The translations under genes and the position numbers were made by a program. A DNA stretch of 57,963 nucleotides, taken from Paenibacillus antibioticophila (lineage in GTDB: Bacteria; Bacillota; Bacilli; Paenibacillales; Paenibacillaceae). This document shows, in pieces, positions 8,021-15,644 of this stretch. The notes beneath the pieces are model-generated. The model made no database searches and was not told the origin of the DNA. It saw nothing but the letters and a program-made list of their open reading frames with translations. Location of the stretch: NCBI RefSeq assembly GCF_000455265.1, contig NZ_HG005139.1:2140350-2198312 (forward strand). Direction: 5' to 3'. The stretch's first letter is position 1, and each line of letters starts with the position of its first letter.

Positions 8021-8857
8021 ATGAGCCACAACATTGGAAAGTTAATCCGGCGCGTCCCTGTCTATATCCTTCTGTTGAGCTGTCTGATCCTGTTTGTCGG
8101 GCCGTTTCTGTGGATTGTATCGACCTCCCTCAAACAGGATTCGCAGCTCTTCACGGATCCGTTAAGCCTGCTGCCTCATCCGTTGGTTTGGTCGAATTAT
8201 CCGGACGCGATAGAACGAAGCTCGTTCTGGAATCTGCTTAAGAATACCATTGTGGTCACCTTCTTCACGACGCTTGGCGTTGTCGTGACCTGTCCGCTGG
8301 TGGCCTACAGTCTGGCCAAGCTTCGCTGGAAGGGCCGGAGCGTGTTGTTCGCCGTTACCGTCAGCGTCATGATGGTGCCGACCCAGGTTACGATGATTCC
8401 TGAATTTATTCTTTTTCACAAGCTGGGTTGGATCGGGACCATACTGCCTATCATTATTCAGCCTGTCTTCGGGGTACCGGTATATATATTTATGCTGCGC
8501 CAATTTTTTCTTGGACTGCCCACGGAGCTTCAGGAAGCGGCACGCATCGATGGGGCAAGCGAGCTGCGAATCTATGCGCAGATTATGCTTCCCGCCGCGT
8601 TGCCTGCCGTACTGTCCGCCGGTTTGTTCCAATTTATGAGCAGCTGGAATGACTTTCTCGGCCCGTTGCTGTACCTGAATGATCCCGCGCAATATACACT
8701 CTCGCTGGGACTGCAGCAGTTCCAGAGCGACGAAACCATGGAATGGAGCCTGCTGATGGCGGCGTCTATTTGTATGACGCTTCCGCTTGTCGTGCTTTAT
8801 TTCTTGCTGCAAAAGACCTTTATTCAAGGAATTACGTTCACGGGGATAAAAGGTTAG
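8021..8857 (+). CDS. ABC sugar-importer permease (MalG/UgpE type)
   Basis: This 278-residue partner permease has six predicted segments and an EAA motif, LQEAARIDGASELRIYAQIMLP. It ends in the family-typical QGITFTGIKG. The ATG at 8021 follows a GGAGGG site. It forms the heterodimeric channel with the product of 7121-8008, and the regulator gene begins 38 bp downstream. Confidence 0.88.
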   Translation: MSHNIGKLIRRVPVYILLLSCLILFVGPFLWIVSTSLKQDSQLFTDPLSLLPHPLVWSNYPDAIERSSFWNLLKNTIVVTFFTTLGVVVTCPLVAYSLAKLRWKGRSVLFAVTVSVMMVPTQVTMIPEFILFHKLGWIGTILPIIIQPVFGVPVYIFMLRQFFLGLPTELQEAARIDGASELRIYAQIMLPAALPAVLSAGLFQFMSSWNDFLGPLLYLNDPAQYTLSLGLQQFQSDETMEWSLLMAASICMTLPLVVLYFLLQKTFIQGITFTGIKG

Positions 8858-8895
8858 CCGCGCCAAAAGACCATACGGAACAGGAGGAATCGCCG

Positions 8896-10053
8896 GTGAG
8901 AGCGCTGCAGCTCAAGAACAGTAACCTTCTCTATCTGCAAATGGCGGAAGAAATTATGGAGATCATCCGGGAACGGAACATTCAGCCCCATGAACCTGTT
9001 CCTTCCGAGGGTGAGCTTGCGAGACAATTTGGCGTCAGCCGGATGACCAGCAAGTTGGCCTTGAACCAGCTTGCCGAACAGGGCATCGTCTACAGACTGC
9101 CAAGAAGGGGGACCTTCCTGGCGGAATCCGCCGCCGTGGATCGCCAGGATCACCCTGCGGGGAAATCCCGCCCTGTTGCGGCCATTCCTCCACTGCCGGA
9201 GCAGAGCAGCCGCAAAATTGCCATCGTCCTGCCTCATTTGTCCGACTATACTTCCCGGATATTAACATCCGTTGATCGTGAAGCCAGAAAGCACGGCTGC
9301 GAAATCATGTTCCGAATGAGCTGCGACAGAGAAGACGAGGATCAATGCCTGAGTGAGTTGGTCGCGGGCGGCATTGACGGCATTATTTTGTTTCCGCAAG
9401 GTCGTAAAACGTGCAGCGACCAGGTGCTGAAGCTGAAGCTGGACAAATTTCCGCTCGTCATTATCGACCGGATTTTCCGTGAAATTCAGATTGACTGTGT
9501 GCATCATGATCATTTTAAAGGCTCGTACATGATGGCCAGGTATTTGATAGACAAAGGCCATCGACACATTGGATATATCACTACCCCTCCCAGCGGGGTC
9601 ACAAGCCTGGAGGATCGCTATCAGGGATACATCCAGGCCCTGCTGGACCATGGCATAGCCGTCAATCACAGCCAGTTGCTGATCCGCAGCGAGGAGTGCG
9701 ACCTCATGCAGCTCAAAAAGCTGCTTCCCGAACAGGTGGACTTCCTTCGGAACAATCCCGGGATGACAGCGGTGATGTGCGGGGATGATCACATCGCGGG
9801 TTCCGCCATGTACACAGCACTGCAGCTTGGCATATCCGTGCCGGATCAATTGTCCATCGTCGGCTTCAGTGATCAGTATTTGTCTCCCCTGCTTCCGGTT
9901 CCGATGACAACCGTCAGGCAGCCAACGACTCAATTGGCTCAGTCGGCATTCCATCTGTTGATGAAACGGATGAACAATTCTATGGAAAAGGAGCTAACGA
10001 TCAAAATCGAAACAACGATCACAGAACGGGAGTCAGTGAAATCGCTCATCTGA
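8896..10053 (+). CDS. GntR-DNA-binding / LacI-effector hybrid repressor
   Basis: I choose the GTG at 8896, because AGGAGG (8882-8887) lies 8 nt upstream; the open frame continues further up but would overlap the permease gene. The 385-residue product has an N-terminal GntR winged helix (YLQMAEEIMEIIRERNIQP, then FGVSRMTSKLALNQLAEQG). A periplasmic-binding-like LacI effector domain follows (KIAIVLPHLSDYTSRILTS to TTVRQPTTQLAQSAFHLL). It probably represses the operon it sits in and senses the imported sugar. A second regulator of the same architecture lies at 48863-50095. Confidence 0.83.
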   Translation: MRALQLKNSNLLYLQMAEEIMEIIRERNIQPHEPVPSEGELARQFGVSRMTSKLALNQLAEQGIVYRLPRRGTFLAESAAVDRQDHPAGKSRPVAAIPPLPEQSSRKIAIVLPHLSDYTSRILTSVDREARKHGCEIMFRMSCDREDEDQCLSELVAGGIDGIILFPQGRKTCSDQVLKLKLDKFPLVIIDRIFREIQIDCVHHDHFKGSYMMARYLIDKGHRHIGYITTPPSGVTSLEDRYQGYIQALLDHGIAVNHSQLLIRSEECDLMQLKKLLPEQVDFLRNNPGMTAVMCGDDHIAGSAMYTALQLGISVPDQLSIVGFSDQYLSPLLPVPMTTVRQPTTQLAQSAFHLLMKRMNNSMEKELTIKIETTITERESVKSLI

Positions 10054-10091
10054 TTCTTTCGGAATAAACGCTATCGGAGGTTCTATTTTTA

Positions 10092-10910
10092 ATGAAAATC
10101 CATTTTCTTGGAACAGCGGCGGCGGAGGGATATCCCAACGCGTTCTGCCGCTGCGGACACTGCCAAAAAGCGCGCGAGCTCGGGGGCAAAAACATCCGCA
10201 CACGCAGCTCAGCGATTATTGACGATATTATAAAATTCGATTACTCACCGGATTCCTATATGCAGGCGCTCAGAGATCAGGTTGATATGGGAGCCATTCA
10301 GCATTTGCTCGTGACCCATACGCACACCGACCATTACAATCCATATGACCTGGACAGCCGGACGCCAGGCATCGCCCACGGGATTGATCATTTGCTTAAT
10401 ATTTGCGGCAACGATGCTGCCATGCATAAGAGCCGAATCGCTATCGGCCGCTTTATCGGGCAACGGTTTGCGCTGCATCTCATGCGACCGTTCCGCACCA
10501 TAATCCTTGGAGATACGACTATCACACCGCTGCCTGCGGATCATGATCCCCTTGAAACCTGCCTGTTGTACTGCGTAGAGAGAAATCAGAAAAAACTGCT
10601 GTATGGGCATGATACCGGCTGGCTGCCTGAGGATACCTGGTCATGGCTCCAGGGCCGCCAGTTGGATTTTGCCATCCTTGACTGTACCAGCGCTTATACC
10701 GGCAGCACACGGGACCGCAATCACATGGGAGTGGAAACCATTCTGGAGACGCAGAAGAGGTTCCGGGCCGAGAACATCCTGAGAGCGGAGGGCCGCATGG
10801 CTGTGACCCATTTCAGCCATAACTCAGGACTAACACACGGGGAGCTGGAAGACATCTTTCGTCCGGTGGGCATTGAGCCAGCCTATGACGGATGGGTGAC
10901 TTATATTTGA
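10092..10910 (+). CDS. PhnP-like metallo-beta-lactamase-fold phosphodiesterase
   Basis: This 272-residue protein has the metal ligands THTHTDH (His76, His78, Asp80, His81). It also has an N-terminal cysteine cluster FCRCGHCQKA (Cys19, Cys21, Cys24), as in PhnP (phosphoribosyl cyclic phosphodiesterase), where such cysteines bind structural zinc. Later histidines in ADHDP, YGHDTG and VTHFSHN complete the metal site. It is the last gene of the ABC operon, 38 bp after the regulator, and a terminator follows. I infer hydrolysis of a cyclic or diester phosphate sugar brought in by this importer. A role in phosphonate metabolism is unsupported, since no phn genes are nearby. Confidence 0.75.
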   Translation: MKIHFLGTAAAEGYPNAFCRCGHCQKARELGGKNIRTRSSAIIDDIIKFDYSPDSYMQALRDQVDMGAIQHLLVTHTHTDHYNPYDLDSRTPGIAHGIDHLLNICGNDAAMHKSRIAIGRFIGQRFALHLMRPFRTIILGDTTITPLPADHDPLETCLLYCVERNQKKLLYGHDTGWLPEDTWSWLQGRQLDFAILDCTSAYTGSTRDRNHMGVETILETQKRFRAENILRAEGRMAVTHFSHNSGLTHGELEDIFRPVGIEPAYDGWVTYI

Positions 10911-10921
10911 CGAGGTAACAA

Positions 10922-10962
10922 TAAACCCACCCTGGCTATTCGAAGCCTGGGGTGGGTTTACT
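10922..10962 (+). terminator. Terminator of the ABC/hydrolase operon
   Basis: The stem TAAACCCACCC (10922-10932) pairs with GGGTGGGTTTA (10950-10960), immediately after the hydrolase gene. Confidence 0.7.
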
Positions 10963-10987
10963 TACATATTATGGTTCATGTATTTCT

Positions 10988-11125
10988 TTAGAATAATACC
11001 TCACTACAGCGTAACAATCGTTCGGCTTCCCTGTATAACCCGTGCCGTTCCAGTGCTTTTTGCAGCAGTTGCATGAGTTCAAAATTCATCACCGCCTGCT
11101 CCTGGCAGTCTCGAATGAATGAAAG
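10988..11125 (-). pseudogene. C-terminal gene fragment truncated at the cassette-array edge
   Basis: The minus strand encodes LSFIRDCQEQAVMNFELM followed by QLLQKALERHGLYREAERLLRCSEVLF to a stop at 10988. It is a helical stretch of about 45 residues that I do not recognise. Upstream the frame runs straight into repeat DNA that matches the array at 18237-18309 from position 11126 on. The gene's 5' part was therefore lost or displaced. A short product could still start at the internal ATG (11089), but no good ribosome-binding site supports it. Confidence 0.45.
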
Positions 11126-11199
11126 CTCTCCCCCGAAATACCTCGTGCGGACCAAGGGATAGCTTGCTAGCCCGCAGCGTGAATGCGGTGTTATGTGAC
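11126..11199 (-). repeat. attC-like repeat 1 (truncated, array edge)
   Basis: It ends GTTATGTGAC (11190-11199) and matches the last 73 bp of repeat 12 (18237-18309). The other arm is missing and replaced by the unrelated fragment at 10988-11125. Confidence 0.75.
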
Positions 11200-11263
11200 G
11201 TCCCCCCCTCAACTTCGAATATTCACATATTCAATAATTAATCTGATATTCTCTTATATCTAT

Positions 11264-11698
11264 TTATAAATGTTTCCGATATCCCTCTACATTTTCCTCT
11301 TTGAACCCCAACGATTTATAAAAGGCGTGTGCCTCAACTCGTTGTCCACCAGATACAAATATTATGTAATAACAGTCTCTTTCTCTCGCTATTTGTTCAA
11401 TTTTAATCATTAAATCTCTGCCTATACCCATTCTTCTAGCAGACTTAGCTACCACCACGTTCTCAATGACCATAAATGGCTTGCATTCACCAACTAAATC
11501 TTGACATACGATTCCCATCAGCGATCCGACGAGCTCATCATCCTGATATGCCCCTAGTACAATATAGTCCTTGTTATTTATTAAGTTAGAATATGTATTT
11601 ATTAGTTTATTTATATTAGTGGGCTTATTTGTAAGTTCTTCATATAATATGGATAATTTTTGAATATCCAATAATTCTATATTCTTAATAGTTACCAT
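11264..11698 (-). CDS. GNAT N-acetyltransferase, cassette gene (copy 1)
   Basis: The product is 144 residues from the ATG at 11698, which has AGGA 7 nt upstream; the open frame extends to 11752 but would start in the repeat. It is a single GNAT domain. The acetyl-CoA loop is ARRMGIGRDLMIKIEQIA (about residues 88-105), followed by ERDCYYIIFVSGGQR and the C-terminal AHAFYKSLGFKEE. The substrate is unknown. Copy 2 (18374-18808) differs at only three residues (Val2/Ile, Thr35/Ala, Gly117/Glu), and the flanks are also near-identical. The AT-rich codon use contrasts with the GC-richer chromosomal genes either side. This cassette bounds the array on the left. Confidence 0.85.
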   Translation of the reverse strand: MVTIKNIELLDIQKLSILYEELTNKPTNINKLINTYSNLINNKDYIVLGAYQDDELVGSLMGIVCQDLVGECKPFMVIENVVVAKSARRMGIGRDLMIKIEQIARERDCYYIIFVSGGQRVEAHAFYKSLGFKEENVEGYRKHL

Positions 11699-11748
11699 AG
11701 TAATTCCTGCTTTCGTTTTTATGTTTTTAATGCAATTAAGGGGGGGGG

Positions 11749-11910
11749 TCATATAACGTTCTTGTATTCACGAATCCGAGAGGCTTAAGCGAACGGAGTG
11801 AGCGGGTCACCAGACTTAGACTCACAGGGTTGTCTTCTGAAACCGCTTCTGAAAGTGCCTCTGCAAGCCAAGGGCCGAATGGCCCGCTGCGTGAATACGG
11901 TGTTAGGCGA
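11749..11910 (-). repeat. attC-like repeat 2
   Basis: It runs from TCATATAAC (11749-11757) to GTTAGGCGA (11902-11910), 162 bp, with inner arms GTATTCACG / CGTGAATAC. Read on the minus strand, its GCCTAAC and GTTAGGC are perfect matches to the classical integron core RYYYAAC/GTTRRRY. Confidence 0.8.
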
Positions 11911-12454
11911 AGTCAGTCCTTTCTGAATAGCCTTCAATCGTCACTAATATTGTATTTATTATGTCATTTGTACTTAATTCATCCGTTATTATCTTCTCCT
12001 TAAATTTTTGGTCTTTAAAAGCATTTATACATTTTTCTATCTGCTGAAATTGCCAGCCGCCAACTATATCTCCTCGATTTGTTAAGCGTTTCTTTAATGT
12101 ATCCTCATTAGCAATCAAACAAAAATGATATAACTCCTCATCTAATTCCCTAAACCCCTTTGTGATATATTCATAATTTGTTGTTTTGTATATGGTCATT
12201 GGCACAATTAAATGTTTCTTGTACTTTCTTTTTACTTCCCTGGCTATTTGAACTGTAAGGATCCTCCAAAGTTCAATATCTTGAAAGTCATCGGTACGTT
12301 CGTTGTCATGTCTTGCTTCTTCAGAGATAAGTTTTCTTAGCATATATCCAATTTCTTCGGGATCAAAAATCATACTATTCGGAACCATTGTTTGTAGCTT
12401 ATAAGCTGTTGTAGTCTTTCCGGAGCCGAAAGCTCCATTAATCATAATTATCAT
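11903..12454 (-). CDS. TmrB-like P-loop kinase/ATPase, cassette gene
   Basis: The product has 183 residues. Its N-terminus MIIMINGAFGSGKTTTAYKL carries a Walker A loop (residues 7-15). The next blocks (MIFDPEEIGYMLRK, DDFQDIELWR, HLIVPMTIYKTTNYEY, FCLIANEDTLKKRLTNRGD, GWQFQQIEKCINAF) follow the order of Bacillus subtilis TmrB, the tunicamycin-resistance protein, as I recall it. I infer a small-molecule-binding kinase-like resistance or tolerance function. The TAA stop is the TTA of the junction motif GTTAGGC (11903-11905). The gene thus runs exactly to the recombination point, as integron cassette genes often do. The start has AGGAGA 6 nt upstream. Confidence 0.8.
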   Translation of the reverse strand: MIIMINGAFGSGKTTTAYKLQTMVPNSMIFDPEEIGYMLRKLISEEARHDNERTDDFQDIELWRILTVQIAREVKRKYKKHLIVPMTIYKTTNYEYITKGFRELDEELYHFCLIANEDTLKKRLTNRGDIVGGWQFQQIEKCINAFKDQKFKEKIITDELSTNDIINTILVTIEGYSERTDFA

Positions 12455-12479
12455 TTAGATCTCCTGTTCTCGACTGATT

Positions 12480-12673
12480 TCACCTAAAGTCCTTGTATTC
12501 ACGAACCAAAAAGCCTTAAGTGACCGAAGGGAACCGGCCACGATACGGTTAGGTGGTGCGGGTGTGTCCGGTTGAATCTACTTCCCTGCTGCTGAACTGC
12601 CTCTCTGAATTCACTTCTAGCTTCGTGCCGGATGGAGGGCTAATGCCCGATGTGTGAACACGGTGTTATCTGA
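12480..12673 (-). repeat. attC-like repeat 3
   Basis: It runs from CACCTAAAG (the expected CCTAACG with one change) to GTTATCTGA (12665-12673), about 194 bp, the longest in the array. Inner arms are GTATTCACG / TGTGAACAC. Its two outer ends do not match each other but match the far ends of the neighbouring cassettes. Confidence 0.75.
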
Positions 12674-12765
12674 TGCCGGTGTCCTCTTCGAGAAGCTTCC
12701 ATAACTCATCCAGGTGTATTTGATGTTATAATGGTTATAATTAGTTCTTGAAAGGAGTATCTGTT

Positions 12766-13005
12766 ATGGCCATTAATAAAGAACGATTTAATGAATTACT
12801 GGATCGGTTATCTGATAAAGACCTCGAACTGGTTTCTGAATTAATGGAACGTCTTTCCCAAAAAAAATCACCTCACAGAGAAGTCCCACTTGATGATGAG
12901 CCCACTACTCAAGATGATCTAGATGCCATTAATAAAGCCAAAGAAGCATACTTAAAAGGTGAATTGATTAACTTTAAGGATGTTGAACATGAACTACGAA
13001 GTTAA
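12766..13005 (+). CDS. RelB-like antitoxin, cassette gene
   Basis: This 79-residue acidic protein starts at the ATG at 12766, which has AAAGGAG 8 nt upstream. MAINKERFNELLDRLSDKDLE is followed by LVSELMERLSQKK and a charged tail ending DVEHELRS. It has no sharp family signature, but its position directly before and overlapping a RelE/ParE-type toxin defines it as the antitoxin. The C-terminal part probably wraps the toxin. This is the only cassette whose genes are on the plus strand. TATAAT hexamers at 12727 and 12736 suggest an own promoter. Confidence 0.75.
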   Translation: MAINKERFNELLDRLSDKDLELVSELMERLSQKKSPHREVPLDDEPTTQDDLDAINKAKEAYLKGELINFKDVEHELRS

Positions 13006-13255
13006 GTTCCTTAAAGATGCCTACAAAAATCTTCAAAAACAAGATTCTACTACACGTAATCGGATTCTGGATCATCTGAAAATTCTATCCGATGATCCTA
13101 GGCATCCTGAACTTGATATCAAGAAGATGCAAGGTGTTGAAAATCAATATCGACTTCGAGTAGGATCCTTTAGAATTGTCTATTCAATAATAGATAAAGA
13201 GTTAATCATTATAGTTATTAAGCTAGGATCACGAGGAGATATTTACAAATCTTAG
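12989..13255 (+). CDS. RelE/ParE-family mRNA interferase-type toxin, cassette gene
   Basis: The product has 88 residues (MNYEVKFLKDAYKNLQK...). It shows the family core KKMQGVENQYRLRVGSFRIVYSI (roughly residues 46-68), with the Arg-Leu-Arg-Val-Gly and Arg-Ile-Val-Tyr strands of RelE-like toxins. The gene overlaps the antitoxin gene by 17 bp, so translation is coupled. A terminator follows, so the cassette is an autonomous transcription unit. In sedentary integrons TA cassettes are thought to stabilise the array. Ribosome-dependent mRNA cleavage is the usual activity of relatives; the ParE-like gyrase alternative cannot be excluded. Confidence 0.82.
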   Translation: MNYEVKFLKDAYKNLQKQDSTTRNRILDHLKILSDDPRHPELDIKKMQGVENQYRLRVGSFRIVYSIIDKELIIIVIKLGSRGDIYKS

Positions 13256-13256
13256 T

Positions 13257-13283
13257 GGCACTTGGGTCTCAAGTGTCTTTTTA
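13257..13283 (+). terminator. Terminator of the TA cassette
   Basis: CACTTG-GGTCT-CAAGTG is followed by TCTTTTT, directly after the toxin stop codon and just before the cassette end. Confidence 0.65.
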
Positions 13284-13299
13284 TTGTTTTACACCGGTT

Positions 13300-13376
13300 T
13301 CAGATAACGTTCTTGTATTCACGAACCCTCACGGCTTAAGGGCGCCAGCCCGCAGCGTGAATGCGGTGTTATGTGA
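13300..13376 (-). repeat. attC-like repeat 4 (short form)
   Basis: It runs from TCAGATAAC (13300-13308) to GTTATGTGA (13368-13376), only 77 bp. Both outer arms (GTATTCACG / CGTGAATGC) and the junction motifs are kept, but the central part of the longer repeats is missing. It shows how small the conserved hairpin can be. Confidence 0.75.
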
Positions 13377-13393
13377 TGGTGATGCCTTCCTGA

Positions 13394-13883
13394 TTAACTC
13401 TCAAATACCTTACTTTTATGTGGTTCTAATATCTGATCTATAAAGTATTCCTTGAGAAAGTCTTTAGTTGTAATGGGGAATTGATATGTATTTGTTAGCT
13501 CATCCGACTGAGTTTGTTTAATCCTTTCAATTGGTAACCACTCAATTCCGATTTGTCCGATATCAGCCTGTGGGCTAAGGAAAAAATTAGTCGAATTAAT
13601 GTTGCATTCATATATGAATTCTACTGCATGTACTTCCTTCATAATAAAAAAGAGTATTCGTGATTCTTAGATAGGTACTGCTAGTACAAACTAATTTGTA
13701 ATCCAATATATTTACCCCAAGTTCTTCTAGGCACTCACGCTTTAAAGTCTGATCCAATGTTTCACCTGGCTCCTGTGCACCTCCTGGCAAGGTAAAATAG
13801 ACACCTATTTCGGGACGTTCTTTCTTAATTGCGAGCAACATTTCGTCCTGGACTATCAATGCCCGGACTGTATTTCTAATCAT
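13394..13883 (-). pseudogene. Nudix hydrolase, cassette gene, split by a homopolymer frameshift
   Basis: The first part (start 13883) reads MIRNTVRALIVQDEMLLAIK and has a complete Nudix box, GGAQEPGETLDQTLKRE then CLEELGV. At a run of six T on the minus strand (about 13646-13651) the frame shifts. The remainder continues one frame over as MKEVHAVEFIYECNINS...IGIEWLPIER... to the stop at 13394. Removing one T gives one continuous protein of about 160 residues, a normal Nudix length. It could be a real inactivation, phase variation at the homopolymer, or a sequencing error. The relatives hydrolyse nucleoside-diphosphate derivatives. Confidence 0.75.
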
Positions 13884-13927
13884 CTCGAATTACCCCCGTG
13901 AGTAGATTTATTAGATTTGCAGCACTT

Positions 13928-14090
13928 TCACATAACGTTCCCGCATTCACGAACCCGAGAACCTTAAGCCCCCAACGGGGGCGGCCGCGACGCGGTTAGG
14001 TTCGCAAGGTTGTCGCCTGAATCCACTCCCCGAAATGCCTCTGGCGACCCAGGGCCGTAAGGCCCGCCGCGTGAATGCATTGTTATGTGA
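13928..14090 (-). repeat. attC-like repeat 5
   Basis: It runs from TCACATAAC (13928-13936) to GTTATGTGA (14082-14090), 163 bp, with inner arms GCATTCACG / CGTGAATGC. The core motif matches on both sides, but the extended flanks (GCAGCACTT versus AAGGTTCGG) pair only with the far ends of their own cassettes. Confidence 0.78.
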
Positions 14091-14112
14091 AGGTTCGGTC
14101 TCCTTGAGTTGC

Positions 14113-14592
14113 TTACATGTTCTTCAATTTATTAAAAATGTCTCTTCCTATAAAATTTGAACTGATTGGTTCTATTCCTAATTCCCTTGCCCAAATTGAT
14201 AATTGTCCAATATGATGAACTTCATGAACCAATATATGTCTAAAGATTTCGCCTTTTCTAAATGATTCTTCCATCCAAGAAGGTTCTACCCTGTCATTCT
14301 CCAAGTTATCGTTCCATTGATTTATATATTCTTTGATTTCAACTCTTAACTGATTAGATAATTCTAAAACTTCTGGAAGATCCTTGTATTCATCTAAATT
14401 TATCGAAATATCTGGCTTTTTATTCATTGCCCTGATCCAGCTATATTCAACATCTATAATATGCAATAATGTCTTTATAATCGTCCCAAGCCCTGCATTT
14501 CGGTCTTTAAACAATTCCTCTTTTGACAAGCTACTAAAAGCTTTTATATATTCATCCCGAACTTCCCAGTTATACAAAATGAGACTTTTCAT
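14113..14592 (-). CDS. DinB-family protein, cassette gene
   Basis: The product has 159 residues from the ATG at 14592; the frame further upstream is repeat DNA. It reads MKSLILYNWEVRDEYIKAF, with an HIIDVEYSWIRAM helix around residue 41 and a C-terminal HILVHEVHHIGQLSIWARELG. These histidines are the conserved metal triad of the DinB/YfiT-like four-helix bundle. Family members are thiol-dependent transferases or of unknown role. The gene is the only one in its cassette, and an AGGGG site lies 7 nt before the start. Confidence 0.82.
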   Translation of the reverse strand: MKSLILYNWEVRDEYIKAFSSLSKEELFKDRNAGLGTIIKTLLHIIDVEYSWIRAMNKKPDISINLDEYKDLPEVLELSNQLRVEIKEYINQWNDNLENDRVEPSWMEESFRKGEIFRHILVHEVHHIGQLSIWARELGIEPISSNFIGRDIFNKLKNM

Positions 14593-14641
14593 GGCTTCGC
14601 CCCTTAAATCTTTCAGATTTTTATTTAGAACTACCGAACTT

Positions 14642-14807
14642 TCACATAACGTTTCTGTATCTACGAACCCGAGAGGCTTAAGGGAGCGCACGCGATCGGG
14701 TCCGACGGACTTAGCCTCGCAGGTGTTGTCTGCTGAGTTTCATCTGCGAAATGCCTCTTGCAGACCAAGGGCCGAAAGGCACGCAGCGTAGATACGATGT
14801 TATCGGA
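14642..14807 (-). repeat. attC-like repeat 6
   Basis: It runs from TCACATAAC (14642-14650) to GTTATCGGA (14799-14807), 166 bp. The inner arms are GTATCTACG / CGTAGATAC, a compensatory change relative to GTATTCACG / CGTGAATAC elsewhere. This is direct covariation evidence for the folded hairpin. Confidence 0.8.
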
Positions 14808-14829
14808 TGTTCTTGCCTTCTTCGAATTA

Positions 14830-15441
14830 CTAAACTAAGTCCTTCAATTCATAATAAGCGTCTCTAAGCCATGGATGAATAACTCTAAGGTTATCTTGCT
14901 GTTTCCATAAAAAATCAATATATTCGAATGCTGCATCGTTCAAAGAATGATCTAGTTTCTGCGTAATCTGAAATAAATATGGAGGTTCCCCAATTTGGTC
15001 CCATTCAATCTTATCTGCAACAAACAAAACCTTGTCTAAAATAGTTGAATTTTTCTTTAGTGTCGTATGACATCCAACTGCATCAAGAATTTCCTGATCC
15101 ATAATATTAAATATATCTCTGGCCATTTCTTTAGATATCTTCTGATGAATTATCAATGGAAAAGCCTCTTCTTCAGACAGTACTTCAATACCTAGATCAT
15201 AGGAAACTTGAATCCTTACATCGTCAGAATAAACTGCACTTATATCATGTAAATATCCAGCTATTTCAGCTGAATCTGCATTAGCATTAAATCTTTCTGC
15301 TATCTTTCTTGCCTCTTTCCCCACCCTGACACAATGCTCCGCAGTTTTAGGGCAACCATTGTTCACTAAAAAATTATATATGTCATCCTTGAGATTTCCA
15401 GATAAAGTATTTATAACAAGATTATTATATACTAACTTCAT
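14830..15441 (-). CDS. HD-domain phosphohydrolase (YqeK-like), cassette gene
   Basis: This 203-residue HD protein has His in PKTAEHCVRVGKEARKIAERF, the paired His-Asp in EIAGYLHDISAVYSD, a later HQKISKEMARDIF and VGCHTTL, and an Asp in KVLFVADKIEWDQ. The pattern is that of YqeK-type HD hydrolases, which cleave diadenosine tetraphosphate. The start at 15441 has GGAGGG 5 nt upstream. It is the single gene of its cassette, whose termini pair at 15 of 17 positions. The physiological substrate here is inferred from family only. Confidence 0.8.
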   Translation of the reverse strand: MKLVYNNLVINTLSGNLKDDIYNFLVNNGCPKTAEHCVRVGKEARKIAERFNANADSAEIAGYLHDISAVYSDDVRIQVSYDLGIEVLSEEEAFPLIIHQKISKEMARDIFNIMDQEILDAVGCHTTLKKNSTILDKVLFVADKIEWDQIGEPPYLFQITQKLDHSLNDAAFEYIDFLWKQQDNLRVIHPWLRDAYYELKDLV

Positions 15442-15478
15442 AAGCCCTCCTAAAACGTATTAACCGCACGCAAGAATT

Positions 15479-15644
15479 TCCGATAACGTTCTTGTATTCA
15501 CGAACCCTCACTGGCTTAAGGGGCGCTAGCCCCGGGTCCGCTGGACTTAGCCAGTGCAGGGTTGTCTGCTGGTTCCACTCCCTCGCAAAACCTCGGGCAA
15601 ACCAAGGGCTGTCAGGCCCGCAGCGTGAATGTAGTGTTATCGGA
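15479..15644 (-). repeat. attC-like repeat 7
   Basis: It runs from TCCGATAAC (15479-15487) to GTTATCGGA (15636-15644), 166 bp. The cores happen to match because both neighbouring cassettes use CGG. The next six bases outward (GCAAGAA left, GGATACG right) do not pair, and each pairs instead with the other end of its own cassette. Confidence 0.78.

Noticed and set aside
13255..13443. 62-codon frame after the RelE-type toxin
   Set aside because: It crosses the terminator and repeat 4, and has no ribosome-binding site.
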